Assembly (NCBI RefSeq): GCF_003583365.1
Contig: NZ_QXED01000009.1
Span: 124,001-188,000 of the forward strand
Source of the DNA: Fibrisoma montanum
GTDB lineage: Bacteria; Bacteroidota; Bacteroidia; Cytophagales; Spirosomataceae
Direction of reading: 5' to 3'
Length of the DNA stretch: 64,000 nt
Shown here: positions 33,768 through 42,998 of the stretch, in pieces
How the letters are laid out: each line of letters starts with the position of its first letter
Position numbering within the stretch: the first letter of the stretch is position 1
The notes under the pieces: model-generated
Databases searched by the model: none
Seen by the model: only the letters and a program-made list of their open reading frames with translations
Told to the model about the DNA's origin: nothing
Program-made: the position numbers and the translations under genes

Positions 33768-34697
33768 ATGCGCCTATTATGCTTACTTACCGGGCTTGCT
33801 CTCTTAAGCCGTATCAGTCATGCCCAGCCCTCTCCAACTGCTCAGGATATTGCCGCCATCAAAGGCCAGTGCGGCTGCCATGATGTCGAGTTCGTGTACG
33901 CCGAGACGTTCGCGCCCGACAAGAATTACTCGTTCAAAGACCGCTACCGGGCTAAGGGAACCGAATGGGTATTTGTGGAAGAGGATCGACCAGGCAAGAT
34001 CGTTATCCAGCACCTGCTGGTCATCGGCGCGTCCACGCCGGGCGAAACGATGGTGATCAAGCACTGGCGCGAAGACTGGCTGTTTGAGAACACCAGCCTG
34101 CTGAAGTTCGACCAGAACGCGACCTGGAAACGCGTTCGTCTTACCCCGGCGCAGGCCAAAGGGCAGTGGACACAGCAGGTTTTCGAGGTCGACGACAGCC
34201 CCCGCTACGAAGGCTCAGCTACGTGGGTTCACGCCGATGGGCGGCACTTCTGGGAAAGCACGGCCGATGCGCCCCTGCCCCGTCGGGAATACACCAAACG
34301 AAGCGACTACAACGTACTGCGCCGAACCAACCACCACGAGATTACGGCCGACGGCTACGTACATGAGCAGGACAACGACAAGATTATCCGCACGGAGTCT
34401 GGTGACCAATTGCTGGTTTCGGAAAAAGGCCTGAACACCTACAAACGTACCGATGAAGCCAAATGCCAGGCTGCCAAAGCGTGGTGGCAGAAGAACCGGG
34501 CCTACTGGGCCGACGTCCGCGCCGTGTGGAATGAGGTACTGGCCAGCCGCACAACGGTAGCCCTGCGCGGGCAGGTGAAAGGCAATGTCCTCGGCCGCGA
34601 ACTGGACGAACTGGCTGCGTCTGCCCAGCAATCGACGTATAACTCCGCAGCCAGTCGTCAATTGATCCGGCAGACGATTGAAAAGTATCTGAAGTAA
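33768..34697 (+). CDS. DUF6607 family exported protein
   Basis: 309 residues with signal peptide MRLLCLLTGLALLSRISHA. The mature part begins with IAAIKGQCGCHDVEFVYAET and FAPDKNYSFKDRY, which I associate with the DUF6607 family, found beside TonB receptors in Bacteroidota. The protein contains many Trp and charged residues and no membrane segment. Its function is unknown. Divergent orientation to a siderophore receptor with a shared Fur-like site suggests a periplasmic or surface helper in iron uptake. Confidence 0.75.
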   Translation: MRLLCLLTGLALLSRISHAQPSPTAQDIAAIKGQCGCHDVEFVYAETFAPDKNYSFKDRYRAKGTEWVFVEEDRPGKIVIQHLLVIGASTPGETMVIKHWREDWLFENTSLLKFDQNATWKRVRLTPAQAKGQWTQQVFEVDDSPRYEGSATWVHADGRHFWESTADAPLPRREYTKRSDYNVLRRTNHHEITADGYVHEQDNDKIIRTESGDQLLVSEKGLNTYKRTDEAKCQAAKAWWQKNRAYWADVRAVWNEVLASRTTVALRGQVKGNVLGRELDELAASAQQSTYNSAASRQLIRQTIEKYLK

Positions 34698-35149
34698 GCA
34701 TCCACCCAAGCTCTGAAGGCCGGCAGCGACCAACCGGCCTTCGGGGGTTGGGGATATTTTTATAAATTTTTCACTTCATCCATAGGGGTGCGGGCAAAAG
34801 CGGTTGTCTTAGGGCTGTAGATGAACAGTAATACAACCATTTTTAATCATGCACGCATCCTTTTCACCAGCATCGGCGGCTCCCAGTCTGACACAGCCGC
34901 TCGTGCATCAAACTTCACACCAGCCGCCGGCTGACCCGGTTTCGTCAACCTATTCGTATGGGCCGGTTCCGCCACCGAGCCGACAGTCCCGAACGCACAG
35001 GTGCCGTGCGTGCCCCCTCCCTACGTGCCCTAACCGGCCGTAAGAACGTAGCAATGTATTGGGTTAACTGTACGCCTGACCGGCCATTCCGGTGGGAGCG
35101 GCTACCCTATTGCCCAATCGGATCCAATCAACTAACAACAACACATACA
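34698..35149. other. Intergenic region (452 bases)
   Basis: Contains the hairpin at 34715-34742 and an AT-rich segment (about 34750-34790) that may hold a promoter. A 64-codon frame at 34849-35043 (Ser/Pro/His-rich) has no recognisable features and is not called. Confidence 0.5.
34715..34742 (+). terminator. Hairpin after the DUF6607 gene
   Basis: GAAGGCCGG (34715-34723) pairs with CCGGCCTTC (34734-34742); the following tract is G/T-rich, not a pure T run. Confidence 0.6.
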
Positions 35150-35701
35150 ATGAATAGCGCACCCATCTCCTTCCTCGCTCTGCTGGTAGCTCTGCTGCTT
35201 CAGGGTATCCTGCCCGTTCAGGCCGCCGGGCGTGACTCCTTTCCGTCGCCCCCGACCTCATCCAACCGGCTGTTTTACATTCAGCGCAGTAAAGACGCCA
35301 ATACCATCGTGTACGACGCGAACCTGACCGCCGACGGTCGGCTCGACACCAGAAAGCCGATCCAGGTGTATTGGATTCGGTATGCCGACCGGGGCCAGCG
35401 CGAAGACCTGAGTTCGGTCCAATGGCACATGGCCTATGGCTACAAACACAATCCGGCTCCGGACGCCCCCGACGCCTACGATGTCAGTCTGAACGCGTTC
35501 CGCAAGCGCCCCATTAAGGTGGTGTACCGGCAAGGAAAGCCCGTCGCGATGACGACCATCAATGGCCATTCGGCCTGCCTGCAAAAAGTGTTCGTGCAGG
35601 TATCGCCCGGCTCCGGCCTGATTCCTAAAGTTCATTACGTCGACATGTTCGGTATTGACCCTGAGAAAGGCCAGCCCGTTCATGAACGAATCCATTTCTA
35701 A
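35150..35701 (+). CDS. DUF4833 protein, exported
   Basis: The start at 35150 (MNSAPISFLALLVALLLQGI) gives a signal peptide; an open frame to 34958 has a non-coding-looking extension. The ~183-residue protein shows LFYIQRSKDANTIVYDANL, KPIQVYWIRYADRG and YVDMFGIDPEKGQPVHERI, the usual DUF4833 pattern. The family has no known function. It lies 24 bases before the sterol-desaturase-like gene in the same direction, so the two are probably co-transcribed. Confidence 0.78.
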   Translation: MNSAPISFLALLVALLLQGILPVQAAGRDSFPSPPTSSNRLFYIQRSKDANTIVYDANLTADGRLDTRKPIQVYWIRYADRGQREDLSSVQWHMAYGYKHNPAPDAPDAYDVSLNAFRKRPIKVVYRQGKPVAMTTINGHSACLQKVFVQVSPGSGLIPKVHYVDMFGIDPEKGQPVHERIHF

Positions 35702-35725
35702 CGCACCTCTTTCTTACTACCAATC

Positions 35726-36550
35726 ATGAAATTTGAGTCAGTGCAAGCTGACGTACAACCGATTGTGTTGTACGCCGTGCCTCTTATTGTCGTTTGCATA
35801 GCCCTGGAGTGGTGGCTCACCCGCCACGATGATGACCGGAAATACGATAGCCGGGATTTCAAAGCATCGCTGGGCATTGGGCTGGGGAGCCTGGTAATCA
35901 ACGGTGTTTTGAAAGCCGCTACGGTCGGCATGAGCTGGTATTTCTATGAGCTGGTCCCCTGGCGGCTGCCAAACACCTGGTGGGTCTGGGTACTGGCGTA
36001 CCTGAGCATCGACCTTTGCAACTACGTAGCGCATTTCGTAGCGCATAAGCAGCGGGTCTGGTGGGCTACCCACGTCACGCACCATTCATCGGAGCACCTG
36101 AACTTCTCGACCTCCTTCCGCAACTCGTGGACGCAGTATCTGAAAATCATTTTCTTTACACCGGTCTGGTGTTCGGGGATCCATCCCGTCATTACGTTTA
36201 CCTGCTACCAGCTTGATCTGCTCTATCAGTTCTGGATTCATACGGAGGTGATTCCCAAGCTGCCGCGCTGGCTGGAATACGTCTTCGTGACGCCCTCGCA
36301 CCACCGCGTGCACCACGGTCGCAATCCAAAGTACATCGATAAAAATTTCGGGACAACGTTCATCATCTGGGACCGGCTGTTCGGTACGTTCGAGGAAGAA
36401 ACCGAGGAACCTGTCTACGGCCTGACCAAGCCGGTAACCTCCTTCAACGTAATCTACCTGAACTTCCACGAGTGGGCCGACATCTGGCGCGACCTCCGCA
36501 AAAGCCGCAGTGTCCGCGAAGTAATGACGGTGCTGTTCGGCCCTCCGTGA
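35726..36550 (+). CDS. Sterol desaturase / fatty acid hydroxylase superfamily membrane protein
   Basis: 274 residues with membrane helices at about 10-28, 48-75, 82-105 and 145-170. The di-iron histidine motifs are clear: HFVAH, THHSSEH and the C-terminal SHHRVHHG. These enzymes hydroxylate or desaturate lipids in the membrane using O2. The bacterial substrates are mostly unknown; carotenoids, sphingolipids and ether lipids have been reported in the superfamily. Context (DUF4833) gives no further clue. The length is normal. Confidence 0.9.
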   Translation: MKFESVQADVQPIVLYAVPLIVVCIALEWWLTRHDDDRKYDSRDFKASLGIGLGSLVINGVLKAATVGMSWYFYELVPWRLPNTWWVWVLAYLSIDLCNYVAHFVAHKQRVWWATHVTHHSSEHLNFSTSFRNSWTQYLKIIFFTPVWCSGIHPVITFTCYQLDLLYQFWIHTEVIPKLPRWLEYVFVTPSHHRVHHGRNPKYIDKNFGTTFIIWDRLFGTFEEETEEPVYGLTKPVTSFNVIYLNFHEWADIWRDLRKSRSVREVMTVLFGPP

Positions 36551-36609
36551 CGATTTTGATGCGACCTTCGTGTAGCCCGTTAACAAAATAGTTTGATTTA
36601 CATATCTGC

Positions 36610-36659
36610 AAAGCTGCACAGGAGCGACCTAGTCAAGCGGGTCGCTCCTGTGCAGCTTT
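36610..36659 (+). terminator. Perfect 20-bp hairpin after the desaturase-like gene
   Basis: AAAGCTGCACAGGAGCGACC (36610-36629) pairs exactly with 36640-36659, with a 10-base loop. Confidence 0.75.
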
Positions 36660-36791
36660 CTGCGTTTGCCACGTAGTTTGTTATCGACAGGCCTCATGCC
36701 TGGTTTTATAGTTTTTCACATACCGGGTTCAACTTTTGCCTATTATTCTGCGTCTTAATGGCGAAATTGACGTCATTTTTAGCCATACCTC

Positions 36792-37148
36792 ATGAAAAGA
36801 ATAGCCTATCTACTCGTTGGTCTCATGGCCGTTTCGTTTGGCTGTGACCGTGATCGCCTTCCCAAAGGCACTCCGCAGTGCGTTCGGGACGAAATTGAGA
36901 AAATCAAGCAAGCACCCGTTTGGAACCCGCCCCTCAAGGTGTATAGATACTTGTACAAAGGGCAGACCGTTTATTATATCCCTGTTTACCAGTGCTGTGA
37001 TTTTGCGAGTCAATTGGTGGACGAAAACTGTAATGTCGTATGCTCTCCTGATGGGGGACTCAGCGGCCGGGGCGATGGTCGATGCCCTGATTTTACCGCT
37101 ACGCGCTCCAACGAAAAGTTAGTCTGGCAGGACACCCGGAAACCATAA
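36792..37148 (+). CDS. DUF6970 lipoprotein
   Basis: 118 residues; signal MKRIAYLLVGLMAVSFGC with a lipobox-like SFGC (Cys 18). The rest reads PQCVRDEIEKIKQAPVWNPP, then VYRYLYKGQTVYYIPVYQCC, CNVVCSPDGGLSGRGDGRCP and D, with seven Cys, matching the DUF6970 pattern. Its function is unknown; disulfide pairing is likely after export. It is monocistronic, converges on the TonB-receptor gene, and has a perfect hairpin at its stop. Confidence 0.8.
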   Translation: MKRIAYLLVGLMAVSFGCDRDRLPKGTPQCVRDEIEKIKQAPVWNPPLKVYRYLYKGQTVYYIPVYQCCDFASQLVDENCNVVCSPDGGLSGRGDGRCPDFTATRSNEKLVWQDTRKP

Positions 37149-37187
37149 ACGCGTGGCCGATCAGAGCACTCTGATCGGCCACGCGTT
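37148..37187. terminator. Perfect 19-bp hairpin between convergent genes
   Basis: AACGCGTGGCCGATCAGAG (37148-37166) pairs exactly with 37169-37187, leaving a 2-base loop. It overlaps the last base of the DUF6970 stop codon and serves two converging genes. Confidence 0.8.
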
Positions 37188-37211
37188 GCCTATGTCCCCG
37201 TACGGTATTCG

Positions 37212-39566
37212 TCAAAATGCGATGCGGTAGCTCAGCACCGGAATCAGGCCGGTCATGTAGCTGGTCTTGAGCTGCCCGGCGCGGGGGTCGTAGTACTGCC
37301 CGAAAATGTTCTGGCGATTCGTTACGTTCTGCACATCCAGCGAGAGCGTCCGGGTTGACGAAACGCGGTTTTTCTTCCAGCTCAGGCGAATGTCGGCCCG
37401 GAAATAATCCGGCAGTTGTTCCGAGAAAGCCGCCGACTCCACCAGCACGGTCTCCCCTTTCTGCCGCGATGTCTCCAGGTCGACCGGTGTCGTACGGTAG
37501 CCACCGTAATACGTCACCTTCACGTTCAGCCCAATCACGCTTTTCCGGAACAAACCCCGGTCGCCTGTGCTGATCTCTTTACCCGCCAGGAAACTGCTCG
37601 CGTAGCGGCCGTTGAAGCGCGTATCCCGCCAGATCCTGTCTGAACCCCGGTATTCTGAGTTATACAGCGACGACGACCACAAAAAGTAGAAGTTGTTGTG
37701 CAGAAACTGCTCTACGGTCAGCTCCAGGCCGTAGTTCCGCCCAATGCCTTTGTTCGCCAGCCGTTCGGTAGTCAGGCCATCGAAGCTGTTGACCAGGGCG
37801 AACGAGTTACGCTTGTCGGCCGAAACAGGGATGTTGAACAGAGATTGGTAGTACGTTTCAGCTTTCACGCGGAGGTGGTCGTTGATGGACCAGTCGTAAG
37901 CCAGCACGAGGTGGTGCGACCGAGTAAATCCAAGGTTCTGGTTCAGCGTATTTCCGAGGCTGTCGGTTGTGAAATACGTACCGATGTTTTGTAGCTGGCT
38001 GTGCAGTCCATAGCCGGCGCTGATCGATTTGTTCGGCGAAAACGCCCAGCGTATGGAGCCGCGGGGTTCAACGGCATCGGAGTTATTCAGCAGCAGGCGC
38101 AGGTAGTGCAGTCCGGCGTTCACCGTCAGCTGATCGGTAATCCGGTAGTTGACCTGCGCGTAGCTCTGAACAGTATAGGTCGAATTCCGGGCCTGAATCT
38201 GGCTTTGAAGCACCTGTAAATCAGGGTTCCAGTCCTTACGCGACAGGTCATATACCAACTGCGTACCAATCAATCCGGTACGTACGGTCAGCTTTGGTGA
38301 GAATCGGTACGTCAGCGTACTCGACGCAATCCGCTTCTGTACCGTAAACGACTCATTCGTGCGGGCCGATGAAGCATACTGTTCATCCAGGTATTCACTC
38401 CGGTACCCCGTCCGGTACGCCGACGCCAGGAATACCGTTTTCAAAAGCGCATTCCGGCCAAAGTTGATGGTGTGCGTCATACCGGCCGCGCCCGTGTTGG
38501 CGAAGAACCGGTCGGTATAGCGGTCGAACTCACCCACCCATTTAGTCGAATCCTTCACGGCGTCGGTGTTGCTGGTGCTTAGCCCACCAAACCCAAAGGC
38601 CGTAAACGTACCGGCCTTCCCGGCGGGCAGATACACGTTGAACGACAGGTCCTGGAAGATATTCACCGCCGAACCAACCGACACCCCCAGTTTCGACAGC
38701 AGCCCCAGCGTCGAATACCGGTAATTGAACAGGTACGATCCGTTGTATTTTTTGGAGAACGGCCCCTCGCTGGATACGTCGACGCCCAGCAGTCCGACCT
38801 GCACCGTATGTTCGCGTTTGGCGTTGTTGCCTTTCCGCAACCGCAGATCGAACACCCCCGACAGCGTGTTGCCGTATTCGGCCGGGAAGGCCCCCGTCAT
38901 GAAATCGGAGTTAGCCAGCAGCTGGGCGCTCAGGATTGAAATACCACCCCCAGCCGTGCCGAGGTTAGCAAAATGGTTGGGGTTCGGAATTTCAACGCCC
39001 TCCATCCGCCAGAGCAGCCCGGTTGGGGAGTTGCCCCGGATCACAATGGTATTGCCGCCGTCGTCGGCCCCCACTACGCCCGCGTAAGCCGTGGCCATCC
39101 GGGCCGGGTCGTTTACGGCCGCGGCAAACTTCTGGGTTTCCTCGACGGAAAAGGTTCGGGCACTGACGGCCGCCATCTCGTTCAGCGGCTTATCCTTTTC
39201 GATCTGGGGCTTTACGGTTACCTCAGCGACCTGCTGCACGGTTTCTTCAAGGTTGACGGTCAGGACCAGTTCTTTACCGGCATCAACGACGATGTTGGAC
39301 AGCAGCAAGTCCTTGTACCCCATGAATGAGATCTTCAGGGTTTGTCGCCCAACGGGGACAGCCGCGAGCCGGAACGTACCATCGGGACCGGTGGATGTCC
39401 CTCTCAACGGGGTGGAGTTAACGATAACGACAGTAGCCCCGGGGATGGGCGTTTGCAGAACCTGATCGATTACGGCACCCCGAATCGTTTGGGTTAGGGG
39501 CTGGCCTTTAGCGACGCCGGCGAGCAGGCCAAAGGCCACTACAAAGAGGGAAGTGTTGACTTTCAT
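37212..39566 (-). CDS. TonB-dependent receptor with carboxypeptidase-like regulatory domain
   Basis: 784 residues with signal peptide (MKVNTSLFVVAFGLLAGVAK), a CarboxypepD_reg-like domain (about 25-110, TIRGAVIDQVLQTPIPGATV), a plug (about 120-240, with VVGADDGGNTIVIRGNSPTG) and a barrel ending in VLSYRIAF, the usual aromatic end. The plug type (FSVEETQKFAAAVNDPARM) is typical of Bacteroidota receptors of unknown ligand. There is no adjacent lipoprotein or enzyme, and the gene stands alone between two hairpins. Confidence 0.9.
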   Translation of the reverse strand: MKVNTSLFVVAFGLLAGVAKGQPLTQTIRGAVIDQVLQTPIPGATVVIVNSTPLRGTSTGPDGTFRLAAVPVGRQTLKISFMGYKDLLLSNIVVDAGKELVLTVNLEETVQQVAEVTVKPQIEKDKPLNEMAAVSARTFSVEETQKFAAAVNDPARMATAYAGVVGADDGGNTIVIRGNSPTGLLWRMEGVEIPNPNHFANLGTAGGGISILSAQLLANSDFMTGAFPAEYGNTLSGVFDLRLRKGNNAKREHTVQVGLLGVDVSSEGPFSKKYNGSYLFNYRYSTLGLLSKLGVSVGSAVNIFQDLSFNVYLPAGKAGTFTAFGFGGLSTSNTDAVKDSTKWVGEFDRYTDRFFANTGAAGMTHTINFGRNALLKTVFLASAYRTGYRSEYLDEQYASSARTNESFTVQKRIASSTLTYRFSPKLTVRTGLIGTQLVYDLSRKDWNPDLQVLQSQIQARNSTYTVQSYAQVNYRITDQLTVNAGLHYLRLLLNNSDAVEPRGSIRWAFSPNKSISAGYGLHSQLQNIGTYFTTDSLGNTLNQNLGFTRSHHLVLAYDWSINDHLRVKAETYYQSLFNIPVSADKRNSFALVNSFDGLTTERLANKGIGRNYGLELTVEQFLHNNFYFLWSSSLYNSEYRGSDRIWRDTRFNGRYASSFLAGKEISTGDRGLFRKSVIGLNVKVTYYGGYRTTPVDLETSRQKGETVLVESAAFSEQLPDYFRADIRLSWKKNRVSSTRTLSLDVQNVTNRQNIFGQYYDPRAGQLKTSYMTGLIPVLSYRIAF

Positions 39567-39717
39567 GATGCTGTTATTCAGGTTTTTACAGCACTAAGAC
39601 AGCTTGTTTACAGGTCCCCCCTACGGCAATAAAAAGTATTTTTCCAATAGTTGCAGAAGTATCCGGCACGTTATGAAAAGGCACTTTTTTTACTACGTTA
39701 AATTAGCTTTAACGCAT

Positions 39718-39752
39718 TACCCCAAACCAGTACGCCGGACCGGTTTGGGGTA
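39718..39752 (-). terminator. Hairpin after the STN-repeat protein gene
   Basis: TACCCCAAACC (39718-39728) pairs with GGTTTGGGGTA (39742-39752), 22 bases beyond the stop at 39774. Confidence 0.65.
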
Positions 39753-39773
39753 GAATAAAAGCGAAGACAAAAG

Positions 39774-41780
39774 TTACCGGCTGCAGATCCGCAGGGCTGC
39801 GTGGAAGCCAACCCAACCCGCGTTGTAATTGCCAAACGTATCGAACCGATCCGTGAAGAGCGGCACATCGATGACCCGGCCGGGCTTGGTCGTTTCGTTT
39901 TGGCTGACGAACCAGTTCGCCGTAGGGCCGACCGCGAGGGCAAGGCCCGGGGTGAGTTTTTTCTCGATACCCATGCTTAGGCGGTACAGCTGACTACCCT
40001 CATCGAAGAAAGCCCAGCCGGTCGGCAGGCGGTAATTACCGGTCAGATCGAAGTTGAGCATCCAACCCCGCTGCAGGTTAATAGCTGATCCCAGACCGTA
40101 CCCAAAGCTCCACGACGGCCGATCAGCATCCTCCAGATTGGACCCGGCGGTGAAAATGTTATAAAAGGCCGCCTTACCGGTTTTGAACGTCAGGTTGGCC
40201 CGGTTTACTTCATCCGTAGAAACCTCTAACCGACGGTACCCATTTTTCTGGACCCAGCTTAGCAGGCCAATCGGTACGTTTCTGGACGAGCCCGAGACGT
40301 TGAACAGACCAATCTGGGTGCCGCTGGTGACGCTTTTGGCTGAGTTGAAAAAACCGGCAATCTGCCACCCCTGAATGCCTTTACCCGCTACGTTGAAAAA
40401 GCCCGACAGTTGCAGGCCGGTCGCTTCGGCCGCGGCTACGTTGCCGAAACCCGCGATTTGTGCACCCCGTTGCCGTTGCGCAGCCAGATTAAAAAAACCG
40501 GCTACCTGGACGGCATCAACTTCCCGGGCACCAATGTTAGCGAACCCGGCTACCTGTACGCCCCGTACATTACGAGCCGTCACGTTGCCGAAACCCGCTA
40601 CCTGCACCCCATCCGGCAGCCCCCCCAGCGTTACGTTGCCAAAGCCGGCCACCTGTACGCCATGCATATCGTCGCCAATGGCATTGCCGAACCCAGCTAC
40701 CTGCACCCCATGCACCGTTGTACGAACGGCGTTACCGAAGCCGGCTACCTGCACCCCATCCATCCGCTCACCAACTACGTTGCCGAAGCCGGCCACCTGT
40801 ACGCCCGTTACCTCGCCCCGAACCCCGTTCAGGAAACCGCCTACCTCTACGCCCGTATTACCGAGTGAGTAGCCGCCCAGAATGTTGAACGACGTCCGGT
40901 TAATCACCCGGGCGCTCAGCTTTCCATTGGTGCCCACAAACGGCAAAAAGCTGATCTGTACGTCGCGGTAGAGCGTATCGCCGACGAGGTTGGCTTCGTG
41001 AATTTCCGATTTGGTCGACATGAACCAGTCGGTCAGGCGCTGTTTACCCCGCTGCCAGGCCGATATTTTAGGGGTCTGACTGGTATCGGCCGAGGCCAGT
41101 AAAATCGGCTGGATAGGCTGCTGCACCGCCACGGCGATGCGACGGGTCGTATCGACCGACTGCCGGATGGTGAGCGGCTGAACGGTCCGGCTCAGGGGCG
41201 ACGGTTCGAGCCGGATGTTGAGCGTGTGCGACTGCCGCGATGTTACCCGCACCGTTTCCCCCACGTAGTTCTGCTTACGAACCTGGAGTTGCAGCGTCGG
41301 CAGCTCGGTAGGCAGCTTGATCCGGTAGTAGCCGTAGGGATTGCTGATGGCTGATGCCAGCGTGGTCTTTTCAAAAACACTGGCCTGCCCAATCTTCTGA
41401 CCGGTAGCCTGGTCCAGGATGTAGCCGTCGAGATAGAAATTTTTGGGGCGGTCGTCGACCTCCGGGAGTTCGGCCCGGATCAGGATGATGTAATTCCCCC
41501 GCGCCTTGTACGTGACCGAGCCGCGAAACAGTTGATTCAGCGCGTCGCGGACCGTACTGTTCGACACCCGCAGCGACACAAGGCTGCCTTCATTGATCAC
41601 CGAAGGGCTATACGAAAAATTTAACTGCCCTTCGCGGCCGATTATGTTCAACGCCCGATCCAGGCGCTCATTACTGATCGACAAGGTAATGGTTCGCTCC
41701 AGCGGTGGCGTAGGCTTAGCCGAACAAACGACGACGAGCAGCCAGCCAAGAAAAACCAGTACGTAACGGTGAATGTACAT
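39774..41780 (-). CDS. STN and carboxypeptidase-like regulatory domain protein with tandem surface repeats
   Basis: The start at 41780 (MYIHRYVLVFLGWLLVVVC) gives a signal peptide; an upstream ATG is less likely. The ~668-residue protein has an STN domain (about 27-100; ITLSISNERLDRALNIIGRE), a CarboxypepD_reg-like domain (about 116-192), a linker, then about 12 repeats of 16 residues centred on GVQVAGFGNV (about 310-497), and a C-terminal region of barrel-like strands. There is no TonB plug. STN domains in TonB receptors pass signals to FecR proteins; here the STN protein follows an ECF sigma/FecR pair in the same direction. The repeats resemble the LA_2272 type surface repeat. Confidence 0.8.
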   Translation of the reverse strand: MYIHRYVLVFLGWLLVVVCSAKPTPPLERTITLSISNERLDRALNIIGREGQLNFSYSPSVINEGSLVSLRVSNSTVRDALNQLFRGSVTYKARGNYIILIRAELPEVDDRPKNFYLDGYILDQATGQKIGQASVFEKTTLASAISNPYGYYRIKLPTELPTLQLQVRKQNYVGETVRVTSRQSHTLNIRLEPSPLSRTVQPLTIRQSVDTTRRIAVAVQQPIQPILLASADTSQTPKISAWQRGKQRLTDWFMSTKSEIHEANLVGDTLYRDVQISFLPFVGTNGKLSARVINRTSFNILGGYSLGNTGVEVGGFLNGVRGEVTGVQVAGFGNVVGERMDGVQVAGFGNAVRTTVHGVQVAGFGNAIGDDMHGVQVAGFGNVTLGGLPDGVQVAGFGNVTARNVRGVQVAGFANIGAREVDAVQVAGFFNLAAQRQRGAQIAGFGNVAAAEATGLQLSGFFNVAGKGIQGWQIAGFFNSAKSVTSGTQIGLFNVSGSSRNVPIGLLSWVQKNGYRRLEVSTDEVNRANLTFKTGKAAFYNIFTAGSNLEDADRPSWSFGYGLGSAINLQRGWMLNFDLTGNYRLPTGWAFFDEGSQLYRLSMGIEKKLTPGLALAVGPTANWFVSQNETTKPGRVIDVPLFTDRFDTFGNYNAGWVGFHAALRICSR
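40290..40853 (-). repeat. About 12 tandem 48-bp coding repeats (16-residue GVQVAGFGNV unit)
   Basis: Units run GVQVAGFGNVVGERMD, GVQVAGFGNAVRTTVH, GVQVAGFGNAIGDDMH and so on, 16 residues each (one of 17). Outer units are more diverged (GVEVGGFLN, GWQIAGFFN, GTQIGLFN). The central units are nearly identical, which suggests recent expansion or homogenisation. Confidence 0.9.
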
Positions 41781-41845
41781 AGCAATTGATGCGTTTGTCG
41801 ATAAGACAGCCCTTGCCGCATTTCCCCCTATCAACAGCACAAAAA

Positions 41846-42985
41846 TTACTGCGGGCAGCCTGTGCCTTCAATGATAAACCGATCGCCTTCCCGCCGAACG
41901 CGCAGCCCCATTGTTTCGGACACTACGTACACGACGGTTTCGACCGTGTCGTAATTTTCAAAACCGGTATTGGCGTACAAGCAGTTGTTTAACTGAGCGT
42001 TAGCCAGCCGAACGTCCGCCCGGTAGACCTCATTGATTGTCTGAACGACTTCACTCAGGGGCGTTCCTTTAAACGCCAGCCGCCCCGTTCGGTAGGCAAA
42101 CACATTGGGATCGACCCTGACTAATTTCCGGATTGTATCGGCCCGGCTATCAAACGTAGCCTGCTCGTTCTTAACGAGCGTTACTTCTTTCTTCTTCGCG
42201 GCAAACAACACCTTACCCGTCCGGACAGCCACGCGTACGTTGCTGTCGTAGGCCCGCACACTGAACGACGTACCCAACACCTGCACCGTGGCCTGACCGG
42301 CCTGGATACGGAATGGCTTCGACGGATCGGGCTTCACTTCAAAGAAGGCCTCTCCGGTAAGTACCACCTCGCGGCTGTCGTCGGCAAACGTCTGCGGATA
42401 ACTCAGCTTACTCCCCCGGTTCAACCACACCTTCGAGCCGTCGGGCAGTGTCTTTTCTACGGTCTTGCCCGTTGAGGTAACGGCCAGTTGCGGCACTGCC
42501 ACCGGCTCGGTCTGCTGGTTTTTGAGCAGGAACCAGCCCAGGCCCGACACCAGCACGAGCGCGGCCGCAATCTGCCAGTACCGGCTCCAGAGCGGACGGG
42601 CAAGCTGAGTATCCGATGGCAGCGGTCTGACAACGGGTTGGTTGCTTTCCGGGGCCGCTTCGTCTTTTTCGTCGGGCCGAACGACCGTAAAAGGAGCCGG
42701 GGCCGACACCGTACTGCTGCCAGTCTGCATCCGGCTTCGCATCTTCTGCCAGGCGGCATCCGTATCGACCGGTGCTTTGCGCTCTTCCGATGGCGGTTTG
42801 AGCTGGGCGGCTGTTTCCCAGATCCGCTCGAACCGCTCAAACTCCTTCTGGTTATCGACTTCGGCGGACGGATCGCGCTGGCTCAGCCACAGGCGCACCC
42901 GCTCGGACTCGTCGGGGTTAGTCTCCCCGGCGAGGTACTTGCCGATCAGGCTGTCATCTATTGGCTGTCCGTACTCGTTCGCCAT
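41846..42985 (-). CDS. FecR-family anti-sigma factor
   Basis: 379 residues: cytoplasmic N-terminal part with a DUF4974/FecR-type start (IDDSLIGKYLAGETNPDESE), a single membrane helix (WQIAAALVLVSGLGWFLL, near residues 135-155), a FecR beta-domain (TVEKTLPDGSKVWLNRGSKL to SFSVRAYDSNVRVAVRTGKV), and a C-terminal STN-like domain (GTPLSEVVQTINEVYRADVR). It would hold the ECF sigma factor inactive until the partner STN protein signals. It lies between the sigma gene (99 bases upstream, across a 31-bp hairpin) and the STN-repeat gene (65 bases downstream). Confidence 0.92.
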   Translation of the reverse strand: MANEYGQPIDDSLIGKYLAGETNPDESERVRLWLSQRDPSAEVDNQKEFERFERIWETAAQLKPPSEERKAPVDTDAAWQKMRSRMQTGSSTVSAPAPFTVVRPDEKDEAAPESNQPVVRPLPSDTQLARPLWSRYWQIAAALVLVSGLGWFLLKNQQTEPVAVPQLAVTSTGKTVEKTLPDGSKVWLNRGSKLSYPQTFADDSREVVLTGEAFFEVKPDPSKPFRIQAGQATVQVLGTSFSVRAYDSNVRVAVRTGKVLFAAKKKEVTLVKNEQATFDSRADTIRKLVRVDPNVFAYRTGRLAFKGTPLSEVVQTINEVYRADVRLANAQLNNCLYANTGFENYDTVETVVYVVSETMGLRVRREGDRFIIEGTGCPQ

Positions 42986-42998
42986 CGTTTTTAGGTTA

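Noticed and set aside
34849-35043. A 64-codon Ser/Pro/His-rich frame before the DUF4833 gene
   Set aside because: Low-complexity translation with no family feature; overlapping frames are equally open.
34958-35149. A long N-terminal extension of the DUF4833 gene
   Set aside because: The signal peptide starts at the ATG at 35150, and the extension is Arg/Pro-rich without a signal.
40290-40853. Regular ~48-bp repeats resembling a CRISPR-like array
   Set aside because: The repeats are in frame, encode GVQVAGFGNV units of one protein, have no separate spacers and no cas genes are nearby.
40375-40872. A Pro/Thr-rich repeat protein on the + strand
   Set aside because: It is the mirror of the repeats in the STN protein (KPATCTP units come from the complement of VQVAGFG).
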